Origin: Oxytricha trifallax
Lineage: Eukaryota; Ciliophora; Spirotrichea; Sporadotrichida; Oxytrichidae
Assembly (NCBI GenBank): GCA_000711775.1
Contig: ARYC01018558.1
Location: 1 to 64,000, forward strand
Length of the DNA stretch: 64,000 nucleotides
Reading direction: 5' to 3'
The first letter of the stretch is position 1; each line of letters begins with the position of its first letter. Shown here piece by piece: positions 23,520-36,100 of this stretch. A program made the position numbers and the translations under genes. Below the pieces are notes generated by a model that did not search any database, was not told the origin of the DNA, and saw only the letters and a program-made list of their open reading frames with translations.

Positions 23520-26500
23520 TCATTGATTGCGATCACACTTATCAATTAAAATTTTAGAATAAATTTCATCAATAAAATTTGATTTAAATTAAAAATCATA
23601 CTTATATTAAATTAAAAAAAAATCTAAACACATTTTAAAGCATTAGAAGATCTTTTTGTTATAGTCCTTAACGTCTAGTATAATCAAAAACCCAAAACCC
23701 AAAAACCCTTTCTGTAATTTGATTGAGTTTTTTATTGATAAAAGTATACTATTAGTGCATACTTTATTAGGGTTTTAATAGGGTTTATGTATGGTTTAAT
23801 GTTTAAATATTAGTAATTTAAGTGAGTATAACAAGCGAATTTATGAAATATCTCACACAAACAAAGCTTAGCGTCATGTGGCAGTTCTCTGAATTTTATC
23901 TTTCTAAGTTGATGTTTGATTGTTTCTATTGTTTGTTTATTCTCTTAGCTTGGCTTGATAATAGTTGATTATGCAAGTTCTCAGAGACCTCCATTTATTT
24001 TATTTTTATCAAGATATTATTTGATTCTCTGCTTAGAATCTCTCTCACCTCTACAGCTAAAGTAATTGTTTCTTGGAATGTCGCTCTATTATTATTATTG
24101 AAGGAATTCATTTGATTTGGGAAAAATAAAATATATTTAAATTGATTAAAAAATAATTCGTGGCAATTAACTTTCTGGAAACCTAGACAATTTGGTACTT
24201 GTTTGATAGAGAATTTAAAATCAGCTGGACTTTACTCTAGGCAGCATCCTTCTATCGAATCCCTGGAGCGGTATAACTCGACTTTAATTTTGGGTGATTT
24301 TTTTAGTTTATTTTGACGCCAAAATTAAAGTCTAGTTATCTCAAAACAGTGGTGCGATAGAGTAATACCGTCAATAGTAAAGTCCAGCTGATTTTAAATT
24401 TTCTATCAAATAAGTACCATATTGTCTAGCTTTCCAGAAAGTTAAATGCCACGAATTATATTTCAATCAATTAAATTTATTTTATTTTTCCCAAATCAAA
24501 TGTATTCCTTCAATACTGCTAGAGCCCAGATATCCCATTTAGTGTCTTCATCTCTCCAATCCTCTCTCTGGGAAATATCCAGGAGTACCGTATACTTTTC
24601 CTTAGGCTGAGGTTTGGACTTTTTGAGCTCTATTGAATTCAATAATATAAACTCTAAGAGTTTGAAAGCTAATCATGATGTTCTCTGACTTTAAGTCTCA
24701 ATGAACATAACCTAGCTTGTGAAGCTCTTCAATCCCCTCAATTATTTGTTATACTTTATCTATTATCAGATAAGAATTTTCTGTAAGTAATTCTAGTAAA
24801 GGAAGCCTGAAGGCTGCATGATATTTACCAAGTCAAATAGTATCAAGCTAGATAATTGCCTGCACTCATTGAACTTTCCCTTTTAAAGAGCATAATACTG
24901 ATTAGTAAATTCCATTTGGAATTTGTCATCAGCAAGAAAGTATTTTAATAGATAAATTTTATAAGCATATTAATCCATCAGTGATGACTCTTTTCTCTCC
25001 TTTTTATTTTCAAACGTGAGGTAGCTTTCAAGGCAAGAATTTTAGTCAATAATTTTTAATAAAGTTATCTTAATTGCCTCTTTTTTAGGCATAATTTTAT
25101 TGATCTCCGAGACTAGAGAGTTCTTGACTGCTTTCTTCATTTAACTTACTTCTATACTTCAAATATAAGAGACTCCAATATGGGCTTTGTTCTTTTTTTT
25201 GAGATGAATCTACTCCTTGAAGTTTCATGAATAAGAAAATTCTTTTATTATGCTTTTTCTTTAAATGAACTTTGAGGTTTCTTTAATGAGAATATGGCTT
25301 CTCACAGGTATAATTGCCATCTTTCTTATAAAGCTTGAGATATAACCTAGGCATATCGTTGTGTAAATCTCTCAAATGTCTCTTGCAAGTTGACTTGTAG
25401 AGGAATATTTTATTGCATTCTTTGGATTATTAATCAATTTTGGCTGGTAATTTTTAACACTCCAGGGAGGGTTGTTTCAACTCCTGCTATATTTGCACAG
25501 CTTCTATGATGACATCCTACTTAACTTATATCTAAATCTCAAAGCTAGAATGGTCAAAGTTGTAATAATTAGGTACTGATTTTTTTAAGCATCTCTGGTC
25601 TCTACTTTTCTTGGTTGCTGGAATGATAATTTTTATTAACTTTACCCAATTAATGCAGCTCCTCTCAAAAAGTTTAGCTCTCATTTTAGTATGCTGATAT
25701 ATTTTATTATAATAATGATAATATCTACCAAGATAAACTATAATAGTAGAGTATGAGAAACTTGGTAGATTCTTTGCTGAGAGGTAAGAAAATTAAGTAA
25801 CCATAAAGACTGTAAGTTGACATATTTTTATGAGAATTTTATACATTTTAGTATATTAAAATACTATTTTTACTAAAAATGAAGTTTAGTTCTCTTGGAG
25901 GTCCTCAAAATCAAATTTGAACTTTATATAAAGGACCTCTTAAAATAATTAAACATTATTAGGAGCAATTTAATGGAATATATTGATAAAAATGGATTTC
26001 AATTTGTGAAAGTTGGAGCAAGTTTTTCAAAACTTCTCCGCATATCTTTTCAAGGTTAACCTCCAGCAGGTCCTTCATATTTAGTAGTAAGATTTTAATA
26101 AAATTAGAATGGATATCCATAATTTTAAATTTCATTAACATTTCTATAAACAAAAAGCAAGATAGGTCTATGAATGAGGCAATGAAGAGAATTTAATTGG
26201 AAAATTTCGAAGTAAAGAGGACCTATATAGATATTTTGTATAGCAAGGTAAGTTCTTAACTAAGATTAATATTTCATGATAGTTGGATTGTTCTTGCCTA
26301 CTTAGGAGGGAACAAAAATATCATTCTTGAAGGCATTGCTAAGAGAAGAAAAAAAGCTTTTAAGTTTAATGAAATTAGGGTGATTGAAATTCCTAACTAC
26401 CCTGAAATTTCAGTAACCAACCTCTATGATGATGCTATGAGTGATCCAGATGTTGTTCTCTACCTTCCGTCAAAGCTGCAACTCTCTAATAAGTTGCCAG

Positions 26501-28290
26501 AGAGAAACTTCTTCTTCGGCGTTTTTGTAACTCTGAAACCTGAGTACTTAAATGAAGTTTTATAAGAAGCTCATAAGAAATGCTTCAGCATCTCTCCTTC
26601 AGAAAAACAGAAGCAGGGTATTAAATTAAGTGACTCCTGGCTATAGTAACTTCAAAGAAATCCATTCATCTCAAGTAAGTTAACCCTTTTAACTTTATAG
26701 CAAAACCTGGAACTGCTAATTACTTGAAGAATGAGCGCACCAAATTAAACAGAGGGAAAAAGTCTCAAGTAAAGCATGAATTGATTAAGAGACTTTTCAA
26801 AGATTTATAAAAGCCAGACGATATGATCATAGATGCAGGAGTTAGCGCTAAGAGAAGAAACATGGTCTCAAGCAAGACTTAAGAGGAATAAAAGAAAGTT
26901 AAGCCAAATCCCATTATGGGTTAATTTAATAAGTGAACTTATTCATTCTTTAAAATGTAAAACTTATTTATATATACAAAATATCTCTTCTCTTGCGCAT
27001 ACTTTTGCTTAATTATCGCTGACTCTTATAGCAACACTCTTAATAAAATTGACTGTATATATCTTCAAGTCGTGAATAAAGTTAGAGAGTAAAATTTTCT
27101 TGTAGTAGCCTTTCAATAACCCCCAAAATAATTCAATTCCATTGAATTAAGGGTTGTAATGTGCATTAAATACAAGTTTATTTTTAAACTTTCATATTCC
27201 TTCCTTGAATCTTTAAGTTTATGATCTGACAAGTTATCAACGAATAGAATAATCTCTTAGTCAGCGTACTTGTCTCTGAGTTATTGCAAGAACTTTATGT
27301 ATTATTCGGTCTTAATAGAGAGAGGGTGGATAACATAAGTATTGAGGCCATTATCTTAGCTTATTCCACCAAGTGTAGCATGAGTTTTAACATTAATTTT
27401 TTAATCATAAACTTCAATGTTGCTTTATCTTTTATACCAAGACCTTGATATAAATGTATTGAATGTAAATACTGCCTCATCAGCGTGTATGAACTTTATA
27501 TTATGCTCTTAAGACCTCTTCATTTAATCGAATATATAATTTAAATTATTCATATAAAATGGAGCATTAAAGTCAATTAAACTCTTAATGCGAAAGACTA
27601 TCTTGTAAGATATTCCATTCTTTTTATAAATGTTATCTATAGATAAAGCAAAGATGTGAATCTCAAGAAATTGGCGATGAAACATCACAGCTCTCTAAGC
27701 CAGAGAGAAATGAGACCAGTATTGTATTTAAGAGTCTTATCATTAATAAGATAATCGATGTGATGCTGCTAAAGTTTTTCAGGCCTCCTAAGCTTAGAAT
27801 TAATGTGCTATTTCTTTAAATTAAATGTCAAATGACAGTTAGACCTAACAGTAGCACGAGTTTTATGGGTAGCCTTTCTATAGTCGTGTAATTTAGAATA
27901 AATTTGAGTTATTCACTATCTTCATAACTTCATATCGCAAATTAAACAATAAATCTATATGGTCACTGTCATATACTGACCCCAAACCTCGCCTATACTA
28001 ATTTAAATTACTAATTTTAAACATTAAACCCCTAGACAGACCCTATTAATACTCTAATGAAGTATGCGTTAATTGCAGCCTTTTATCAATCATACTACTG
28101 AGGGGGTTTTGGGGTTTTGAATCATTTATAATAAATTTGATTCTTTAATTTATCTCATCTTCACTATTAAATGTACGCTTAATTCTTTTTAAGCATTGAT
28201 TTCTTTTATATTGCTATCAAACACCTTCCAATAAAAGATTAAGAACTTCTCCAAGTATTTGATAACTAAATTAGCAAAATAATTTAAATA
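23520..28290 (-). CDS. unrecognised ORF split by TBE element 3
   Basis: Minus-strand TGA-only frame. The upstream piece is about 28290-28120 (KYLEKFLIFYWKVFDSN…SNLLQMI) and the downstream piece 23681-23520 (ILDVKDYNKKIFQCFKM…), ending at the TGA at 23520-23522. Removing the TBE with one AAT joins the two in frame. The upstream start was not located. The composition is Lys/Asn/Ile rich as expected for AT-rich coding DNA, so chance openness over ~110 codons cannot be excluded; the in-frame join across the insertion is the main support. Confidence 0.5.
23874..25684 (-). pseudogene. TBE zinc-finger/kinase-like protein (element 3), disrupted by a MITE
   Basis: Homologous to 13339-14803 of element 2 from the start (ATG read from 25684) to the TGA at 23874-23876. 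The 416-bp MITE at 24098-24513 is inserted in the C-terminal part. Several small indels are present. Non-functional. Confidence 0.8.
24098..24513. mobile_element. 416-bp TA-flanked foldback MITE, family A (copy 1)
   Basis: Terminal inverted repeats TTGAAGGAATTCATTTGATT / …AAATGTATTCCTTCAA; the two halves pair along nearly the whole length around a centre at about 24305. TA is duplicated at 24096-24097 and 24514-24515, proven by comparison with the uninterrupted site in element 2 (13560-13570). No ORF. TA targeting points to a Tc1/mariner-type transposase acting in trans (inference). Confidence 0.92.
26170..26936 (+). pseudogene. TBE 22k protein (element 3)
   Basis: ATG at 26170, TGA at 26934-26936. 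The central block (MIEIPNYPEISVTNLYDD…PSKLQLSNKLPERNFFFG) is conserved. The 26-nt intron (GTAAGTTAACCC…TTATAG, about 26675-26700) is intact in its splice signals. Frame losses in the N-terminal third make it non-functional. Confidence 0.8.
26943..27990 (-). pseudogene. TBE transposase (element 3)
   Basis: Homologous to 16240-17287. TGA at 26943-26945. The family start ATG is changed (CGCCTAT on the plus strand at about 27990) and several indels and substitutions are present, including in the region before the Glu motif. Non-functional copy. Confidence 0.78.
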
Positions 28291-28294
28291 AATA

Positions 28295-29345
28295 AATAGG
28301 ATTTATAAAAAAAAACTTAATAGTTTATTTGAAGATTAGTGTATCTAAAATATTTTTAAATAAAATTTATATATTAGATATATATATATATTTATATATA
28401 TATATATATAGTGAAAATAAAACCCATTATATCATTTATTTTTGAATGAATTGCATTCTGTCCTGTTTATAAAGATTTATGGATTCTTTATTGAAAATAG
28501 GCAAAATATATATGCTTGAATAATATTAATCTTACTGACATGTTTAAAATTTTATAAACATTAGAAACTTTGATTCATCTTAGAATTGTAAAATTATTTT
28601 GATCAAAATAAAATAATATATAAAAGATTTAGCTTTAATATTGATCTTGTTTGTTGAATTTATAAGTTATAATATTCTTTTTCAAAATTCATATTTATTT
28701 TGTGGATGGTTTCTTTTTGCTAAAATATTACATTGCCAGTTTAATTTGCAGAGTAGTTTTTCACCATGAAAATATTCAGGTTATATAAAAAGAAAAATAT
28801 GAGACTTAACTTAAATTAATAAATTAGGGATGCTATTAAGGGCGTATTTAAAATTTAAAATATAATGCTATCAAATAAATTAGTAACATTTCAATTAAGA
28901 AAATAACCATTTAAATTTTAAAAAATGATTGTACTTAAAAGGATATTGTTTATATAAGCATTTATCATTATAAAATAAATTTATATTATTAAAAAATAGA
29001 AAGTGTATTGAAAAATATAGATTTTAATATTTAATTATATAAAAACAAACATTTTTTATATATTGACTTATTGTTAGTACAACCTTTAAATTTGTAGTTT
29101 TATACATCTAATATAAGTAGGAGATCCTATTATTGAGTAAGTAATTGATCTTATAAAATATTTGATCTTAACACATTTACTTAAAGAATGGAGACTTTAA
29201 ACCTTTATTTAAAATAAATTTACATTTCTCTCTGTCCATCACCCACACACCCATTCACCCATTTGAATGTAGATCTTTTTTTCCTAACAAAATCTTCTCA
29301 TAGTATATCTATAATGCATGACAGAAACTTGACATTTTAAAATTA
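28295..29345. other. AT-rich spacer with (TA)n tract
   Basis: A TA-rich microsatellite-like run at about 28375-28412; otherwise no gene recognised. Confidence 0.5.
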
Positions 29346-29349
29346 CACA

Positions 29350-29580
29350 TCAAGGAATAGCATCTTTAGTATAATTGCGATGAGCTTCTGGACAAGCTGT
29401 CTCGGGAGCCATTTAATATGTTTAAATTTGATTTCGATTTTTAAAGAAAGCCAATTATAAAGATGCTTCAATATCTGGTATACTAACGAAAGGGGCTCCC
29501 AGATCCTTTGCTTGCCTTTAAAGCCTACGAAAACAGGTATTTAGTAGCATCAAATCTTCCCGGGCCTCATTCGTGGTCAT
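29350..29580 (-). CDS. intact 76-aa protein, family not recognised
   Basis: ATG read from 29580, TGA at 29350-29352; 76 codons with four TAA read as Gln and no interruption. Begins MTTNEAREDLMLLNTCFRRL and ends CPEAHRNYTKDAIP; mixed composition, GC content clearly higher than its flanks, three Cys, no signal peptide, mostly helical in appearance. Its clean frame amid AT-rich DNA makes it one of the best candidate host genes in the window. It may be one coding segment of a longer gene. Function unknown. Confidence 0.6.
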
Positions 29581-29599
29581 GTTTGATCAAAATCATCTT

Positions 29600-31560
29600 T
29601 TCAATAATGTATTAAAGGGCATCAACTTGTAATTAAAAATAGTGTTGTGTTGAGAAGTCTCGAAGGGCAGTTTTAATAATTTGAATATGTTAAAAGTGTG
29701 TGATTCGATCAAAGGAATTCGTAAATTTGAAGTAATTTTCATTTTAAATTGCAAAATATTTTGAACTTTAATACTTAGGAATCTAGCAAATTTTATTGTA
29801 TCAAATATATTTGAAGATAAGATATATTTCATATTCACTGATTAATTCTATATAGAATTTAAAAATTTAAATAAAAACATTGCTAAATTATTATTATTAG
29901 CATCATTAGTGTTTTTACTTTTATTAAGTCAGATAAAATGTAAATAAGTACAAGTAATATAACTATAAATTCATTTAAAAATAATTATTTGTCATTATTA
30001 ATTAAAATGCTTTATAATAATAATTAATATTTTTTAATTATATTTTATTAAAATTGAGGTAAATTTAATGTGATTTACATCAATTGATACATTAATTAAT
30101 TATTATTAGTAACTGTACTCATGATAAATGATTTTATAATTTTTATTATATTCAATTCACTCAAACTTTGATTTTTAAGAGATTTCATTTAAACTTCGAA
30201 CGAAATAATTGAATTAAGAATCCAACATAATGTTATATAAGATTTTATAATATTTATTAAATCACTTGATTCACTATGGTTATATCCACTATGTTAATAA
30301 ATATTATAATCTATTTCTTACATCCATTATATGTCAAAGATCTATTCTATTCAATGAAATTGCTACAAAAAGGAAAGAAAAAATGATGACACAACTGACT
30401 TTTTTAACTTAAAAAGTATTAAAGTATTAAGTATAATGAATAAAATGTTACATATTAAATTTAACAGCAGTACAATATTAATAAAAGATTATAAATACAT
30501 TTGATTGCCTAATTTATATTTTAAATAGTTTGAAACTGTAATTTTTCATTAAATCTGATAAAAAAGCGCATATTTTAATCTCAAAGCATTCGCATTGACC
30601 GCCTTATAGGTCATTTCAATATTTAAAAACAAAAAGGAGTTTTGTTTTTTGTAAACTTGAGTGTTTTTAGTGTTTTAACTCAGTCTATGAAATTTATTAT
30701 GGAATTAGCATATTTCAAACATAGTTCAGAGTAATCTTTTTTAATGCTTTTCAATTTATTTTCCCACACAAATGTGAGTCAAGATTCCAAAATTCTAAAT
30801 AAATTTTGGCTTACTTTTAAAATAAATTTCTGAATCTTGATTTCACAAAGAATCATAAATAAAAATCCTCGTGTAAAACTATTTGACAATAAATAGATTA
30901 TCTGTCTCAAAACAAAGACTATTATAATTATTATTAATTTTCATTATATATATAATTACATCATTCTAAATCAAATTAGTAAGTGCTGTTATTCAGTAGT
31001 TAAACTCAGATCAACTATTTAATAATGGTGAAAAGCTACCTACTAAGTCAAAAGATTTATCTCAGTTATTTAGTATTAAAAAATTATATGATATAATTCA
31101 TAATGAGTGTATATAGATATATAGCTTTAAAAAGTTATTGTTAAAATAATTTGATTTATTATTCAAATTATTGACTTTAGCGTATTCATATAATTAATAA
31201 TTTTAATATAGATTGTAAAAAAATTATTATTTTAGACTGAATTTTACAAATTAGTATTTTTAATTTTATATTATGTACTTCAATTGATAATATCTATAAT
31301 ATAAAAGGAAACATTTTTATTTATTTGAAAATATTAATAAATAGATAACCTAGCATATTATTGATTATTAATTACGATGACTTTAAACTAGTTATATACT
31401 TATTTACCATGATATATCTGTATAAAATAATGTTAAAATTAGTGAAAAAGAAAATCAAATGCAAAACCAGTTTAATCATTTAATTTCTTAATTATAAAGA
31501 AAATTTATATGAGCAATCTTATTTTATATACTTAATTTACTTTTATTCACATTCATTTTA
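29600..31560. other. AT-rich spacer
   Basis: No supported gene or repeat. Confidence 0.45.
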
Positions 31561-31569
31561 ATTACTTTG

Positions 31570-33425
31570 TATAGATTCAGTTGCTGATTATTATTATTAT
31601 TGCTATTTGTCTTCCATTTGTTCTCTCAACAATTTTTTCATTCGGCATGTCTCCTCAGTCTTACAATCTCAATTGCTTCTTTGTCATCAGAATCTTTCTG
31701 AGCTCTTCCTCTGCCTCCTGCGATTCATCAATAGCTAGTCTCTCGACTGTATTGCTACGCTCTGATCTATCTTTTTGTGGCCTACCTCAAAGGCATCTGC
31801 CACCTTCGTGCTATCCTCAGAAGCCATCTCTGCTGCTTCTGCACCCTCCACATCCAGCCCTGCATTTCCTCTGAAATTACCATAATCATCGTCTCTCTTT
31901 CGAGCCTTTCTAGCTCTCCCTCCTCAATAATTCTCCATTCACGAGTCTCGCCTACCTTCCTTGACTTACTCATCACCTGGAGGCTAGTCTTCAAATTGGG
32001 CTTCTCGGCATTTTTGTCAAACCGGTATTGCAGGGGAAGTCACGGGAAGATCTTCGACAGGGGTGGTCAGGGCACCACTCGATTCTCCGTGTTTTTTTTT
32101 CTCTACGGAGATGGTGTCTCCGACTTAGACATCTATGCTGGGGCCAAAATAATTAGAAATCTTGGGGAAGAAAAGTTTCCTGCACTCGAGGAAGTTTCCT
32201 GCACTTTTTTTTATTTTATGTAAAAATTAATATAAATCATAAAATTAAAATTTTTATGACTCACTAATATTAATAGGAATTTTATACATAATATAAGTAG
32301 TTCAAAAATATAGTCTAACTTTTTATAGGTATTGAAAGAACATAAAATTGAAATTTTGATAACAATTGGATACAATACTTGGAATTACTTTAAGAATGAT
32401 AGGACAATATAATGGCTAAGATATAAAAACCAAAAAATATCAGATAAAATATGCAAAAATTGGAATCTAAAAAGAAATATTGACTTATTGATTAATAAAT
32501 TAAGTATAATTAATTCAATAAAATTAGTTCGGAAGTTGCATTGTAGTTGAAATAAAAATATTTTTTATAGAAAAAATATATTTTTAAAAAAAGTGCAGGA
32601 AACTTTCCTAAAATTTTATTTTTATCATAAACCGGTGCAGGAAACTTTCCCCCCCCCCGAAATCTTTATTTTGCTGACCACCCTATGGTATGGAGCGAGC
32701 GCTTTGAGGCATATTTCCTAAGTAATCGTAAGGATGATGCTGATCAAATTAATTTTAAACTTACAAATCTCTCTCGCCTGTTGAGCTTTTCCTCTATCTT
32801 GCTGTGTGGGGCGCAAATGCGGATTCTTTAACTGTCTAAAGTGGTTCAATAAAGATGGAGTGCTCTTACTAATGGGGGAGCAGAGGAATCTTAAAGTAGA
32901 ATACTGTGCGCGCTGCACTCGTTGGCGTCTTAACCAATGGGGTTACCATCCACTCTGGTATTTCAGAGCACTTATACGACTTCTTTCCACCAAAGGGAGC
33001 AGACTCAGATGCCAAGAGAGTAGAAGTTGATCAATGTTAAGCAAGCAGCGAATGTTAGACTTTTTATCACTACTGCTCATTCAGTCCCTGCGTTTATACC
33101 AACAGTCTCAGCGCAAATGGAGTTGCTACATCAAGCTCTTCCAGTACTTAATGCACCAAGGACTACTTGACATAAGCTAAAACTAATCTTCCTGCTGCTA
33201 AAAGGGTCACTAGTATTGTCAGTCTTGCAAGAGATGGCCACCTTATCATTGGGCTCTAAAAAGCCACTGATGCTCTATTTCAGCCAATGTGATGTTGATG
33301 CTTGCAAAGGTGTGATAATCAAAAGTACGTACGTCTATGTCTCTACTCTCCTCTCCCTCTGCTTCCATGCCTGGAGGGCTCCCCTCTGGTAGTACTGGCC
33401 CATTGTTATCACTACTGGAAGCCAT
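31570..33425 (-). pseudogene. GC-richer broken gene, family not recognised (interrupted by a MITE)
   Basis: This stretch is far less AT-rich than anything around it. The minus strand holds long TGA-only frames: a start-like MASSSDNNGPVLPEGSPPGM at 33425, a Pro/Ser-rich block (SESAPFGGKKSYKCSEIPEW) near 33000 that stays open to the MITE at 32659, and a charged helical block (EEGELERLERETMI) near 31900. The frame changes several times. Removal of the MITE with one 8-bp repeat keeps the frame open. Composition suggests transfer, or a decayed element or gene of other origin; no diagnostic domain was seen. Confidence 0.45.
32164..32658. mobile_element. 495-bp MITE with 8-bp target duplication
   Basis: Ends GGGGAAGAAAAGTTTCCTGC and GCAGGAAACTTTCCCCCCCC; the 8-bp target duplication GAAATCTT is at 32156-32163 and 32659-32666. 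The subterminal word AGTTTCCTGCAC is repeated at the left end (32174, 32193) and its complement at the right (32599, 32636). The interior is AT-rich without coding potential. The 8-bp duplication and G-rich ends match the Merlin/IS1595-type element at 49876. Confidence 0.88.
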
Positions 33426-33539
33426 AAGTACTGGTCATGTACTTCTTATCATCCTGGATTATATTACTGTCCTAGGTAGGTCGCCATATACAGCTGTGAG
33501 GCTTAATGTTTTGATTCAACATCGTCCATTGATATAGCA

Positions 33540-34140
33540 GGGTTGATTAGTCTCAGTTAGATTAAGAGTATCTATTTTCAATATTAATTGTTAGTGTTTA
33601 ATTGTAAACTTATTCAAATTATAATAAACATCTATCAGTAATTATGCTATTAATTGATTATTAAAGATTCAATTCTACCTTTAATTATCTTTTTGTCACC
33701 TTTTTTACATTTGATTTTGGGGTTTTATTATAAAATATGCTATATTATAGTATTGCTAATAAAATAAACCGTATATTGTAATATATAAACCTAAAACATA
33801 AAAGCAATATTATTATTCATATTAAAGGATAGATTTTGTTAGTATATTTAGATTTATATAATTATCTTAAGCTTTTTTATTAGTCTTAGGTAAAATTTAA
33901 GATTTATTTCATAAAATTCGTAATTATTGGCTAGACTTAAGGAAATATTAATAGATGTATTATAATATGTATGTTTAAATTCTTTATTATTCAATTAAAT
34001 ATTATACTATATTTATATATATATATATATAGCAATTATTTAAACTAGCTAATGAGTAATCTCAATAAATTTTAGAGAAATTAATAATTTTTTATTTAAT
34101 TTAATTAAATGATCTTTGTTGAATATAGATAATTCGAGTG
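33540..34140. other. AT-rich spacer
   Basis: No supported gene. Confidence 0.4.
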
Positions 34141-34149
34141 AGTATGAAT

Positions 34150-34735
34150 AAAAATGTTTGAAGATGTTGTCATGATGGCAAAACTTTCCGTAGATATCAC
34201 CTAGCTTTAGCTTCCTAGACAGTTCACTTTAAATCAATATGCCATAGAAAATAATACAGACTCCCAAAAACAGTTTCCAGAATTATATGCTGAGATATGA
34301 ATGATGACTTAATGCCAAAGAGAATGTAGTTTATTCAATTTCGCTTAGATTTAAGTACACAAACGTATTTTAAGAGCAAACTTCAATTCTTTCTTTTTCT
34401 CTGGTTTCCTCTTCTCACTTTTGAAGACTAATAAAAATCTAAACTATGTTTTTAATTAAAAAAACGCCAGACATATATTATGCGGGTACATCTGATGAAG
34501 TAATTCTTATAATAACTTAAGAAAAAAGTACAACTCGGTGATAGAACCTCGTAGACTAGCTTCCAATGCGATAAACCAAATTCTAATTTGCATTGTATAT
34601 TTCAAAATTTGAAGGAAAATTTTACCGTGATCCATTTGAGTATAACTTCTACTCAAAATGCAGCAACTGCAAGTCTTCCTTGAGGAAAAAACTTAGAACC
34701 AAAGAATTAATTGTTATAATCATCTAATGATGACT
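34150..34735 (+). CDS. coding-like patches, unrecognised protein
   Basis: Two convincing plus-strand TGA-only frames: one from an ATG at about 34156 for ~48 codons (MFEDVVMMAKLSVDITQLQL…), and one at about 34560-34735 (KFEGKFYRDPFEYNFYSKCS then NCK), which has Cys pairs. The intervening ~250 bp is AT-rich and could be an IES. A further open frame in the middle has no distinctive features. No family recognised. Confidence 0.35.
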
Positions 34736-35099
34736 TTTGAAATGCCTCTTTTAGAAATAATATATGGATTTACTGGCACTTAAAAGTAGTCAATATAAGT
34801 TTGAACTTGACCTCTGTTGTCAATGCTATGTCTTCTATAGGATTTTATTATAATATAATTTCCAAATCAGGCTTATGTTCTTGATTGAACTCCAAAAACT
34901 GAAGAAAATCATATATATTTTGAATAGAACATTTTGTTTCCTATTCTTCCAATATAGTAACAAATTTGGAAATATTCTATAAAATATTATTATTATTATT
35001 ATTTAATATCCTATAATAGTTATTTTTTAAATTTAGTTTAAAATTCGATAAAATAAAAAAGCGTTTATGTCATACAATTCTTGTTAGTGTTAAAAAAAA

Positions 35100-35790
35100 G
35101 TAATCGATAAAAATTTTATGGTCAATTTGATAATTCCTTGTACCTAGCAAATCCTCTTGCTCACTCCGTATTACTCCTTAGATGGTCAGATTCGAAAGTA
35201 AGCAGTTTTTGAGTTCGCTTGTAAAATCTGATATCTTGGTTAACTAGCTGAACCTTCTTAACCATACTTGGATCTATAAGCTTGTCAAAATAAGATAATT
35301 TAAATTTTCATAATATATACATTTACAAAAGAGGAGGAGTGACTTATGATGTCTGAAAATGATATTTTTCATATTCTTCAACCTTTCTTTCCCTATGTCT
35401 GTTAATATTGTTATTTAATTTTCTACATATTTTTACTTACATTATCTTTTAATATATTTAATTTACAGAAAAATCTTTTTTTGGTGAAATTGCAAACATC
35501 ATTTGAATAGTTAATTAATCATGATGTTTTTTTAAATAATATAAAGTGAATTAGAAAATGAATTTAGAATATTAGTAATAGTAAATCTAATAAAAATGTT
35601 TCATCTTCATCTTCTTCCTCATCTTCATTGTCATCATCGAAAATCTTAAATTGCTTGCCCTTCTCTCTGTGACTTTTTGAACTTCCTCTTCGTTGACGCT
35701 CTCAATGCAACCCCTGTAAAATTAAAATTTTAGACATGTTTTTTGTAACTTACATTATTGTTGAATGACACTGCACCTTCTGATCAGACA
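35100..35790 (-). CDS. possible small intron-containing gene
   Basis: ATG read from about 35790 (MSDQKVQCHSTI), followed after 37 nt by a 40-nt segment with good intron signals (GTAAGTT…TTTTACAG; plus coordinates 35714-35753). The next exon-like block carries a Glu/Asp/Lys-rich stretch. Coding-like sequence returns at about 35410-35335 and 35310-35100 in minus-strand frames, separated by AT-rich pieces starting GTAAAT. The exact exon structure is uncertain. No family recognised. Confidence 0.35.
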
Positions 35791-36100
35791 TTTTTTCAAT
35801 TATTAATCTCTTTATTTAATTATTTAAAACAATTCAATTTATTTAAAAAAAAATATCGTAAATATAAAACTTTCTTTTTTAGTTCAATTTATCTCAAATT
35901 TTTGTAGAAATAACTTCATCATATAATATCAATGTTAATTGATTATCGTATATTGAAACTTATGATGTTATAATTATTATAAAAAGAGAAAGGTTTTTTA
36001 TTAGACTAATCAAAATTTGTAGATATTTTATATTTAATTCTAGATAATTAAAATTTTTTATATAAATGTGGTTACTTTATTTCTAAACTAATTTATAATT

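Larger units (their letters stand above)
23685..28119. mobile_element. TBE transposon, element 3 (complete, 4435 bp including a MITE)
   Basis: Left end CAAAAACCCAAAACCC, right end GGGGGTTTTGGGGTTTTG; target duplication AAT at 23682-23684 and 28120-28122. Terminal inverted repeats are about 140 bp, same subfamily as elements 1 and 2. Gene order: ZnF-kinase (minus), 22k (plus), transposase (minus). More diverged than element 2 and carrying a 416-bp MITE in the kinase gene, so it is an older, inactive copy. Confidence 0.95.

Noticed and set aside
31777-32223. 148-aa standard-code plus-strand ORF
   Set aside because: It runs through the MITE border at 32164 and is antisense to the better minus-strand frame.
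32685-33170. 161-codon plus-strand ORF (MVWSERFEAYFLSN…) in the GC-rich island
   Set aside because: The minus strand over the same stretch has a longer, better composed frame with a start-like N-terminus; openness of the plus frame is within chance for a single stop codon. Resemblance to a retroelement capsid was considered, but no reverse transcriptase, integrase or terminal repeats accompany it.
34981-35003. ATT microsatellite as a functional element
   Set aside because: Simple trinucleotide run in AT-rich DNA with no conserved context.
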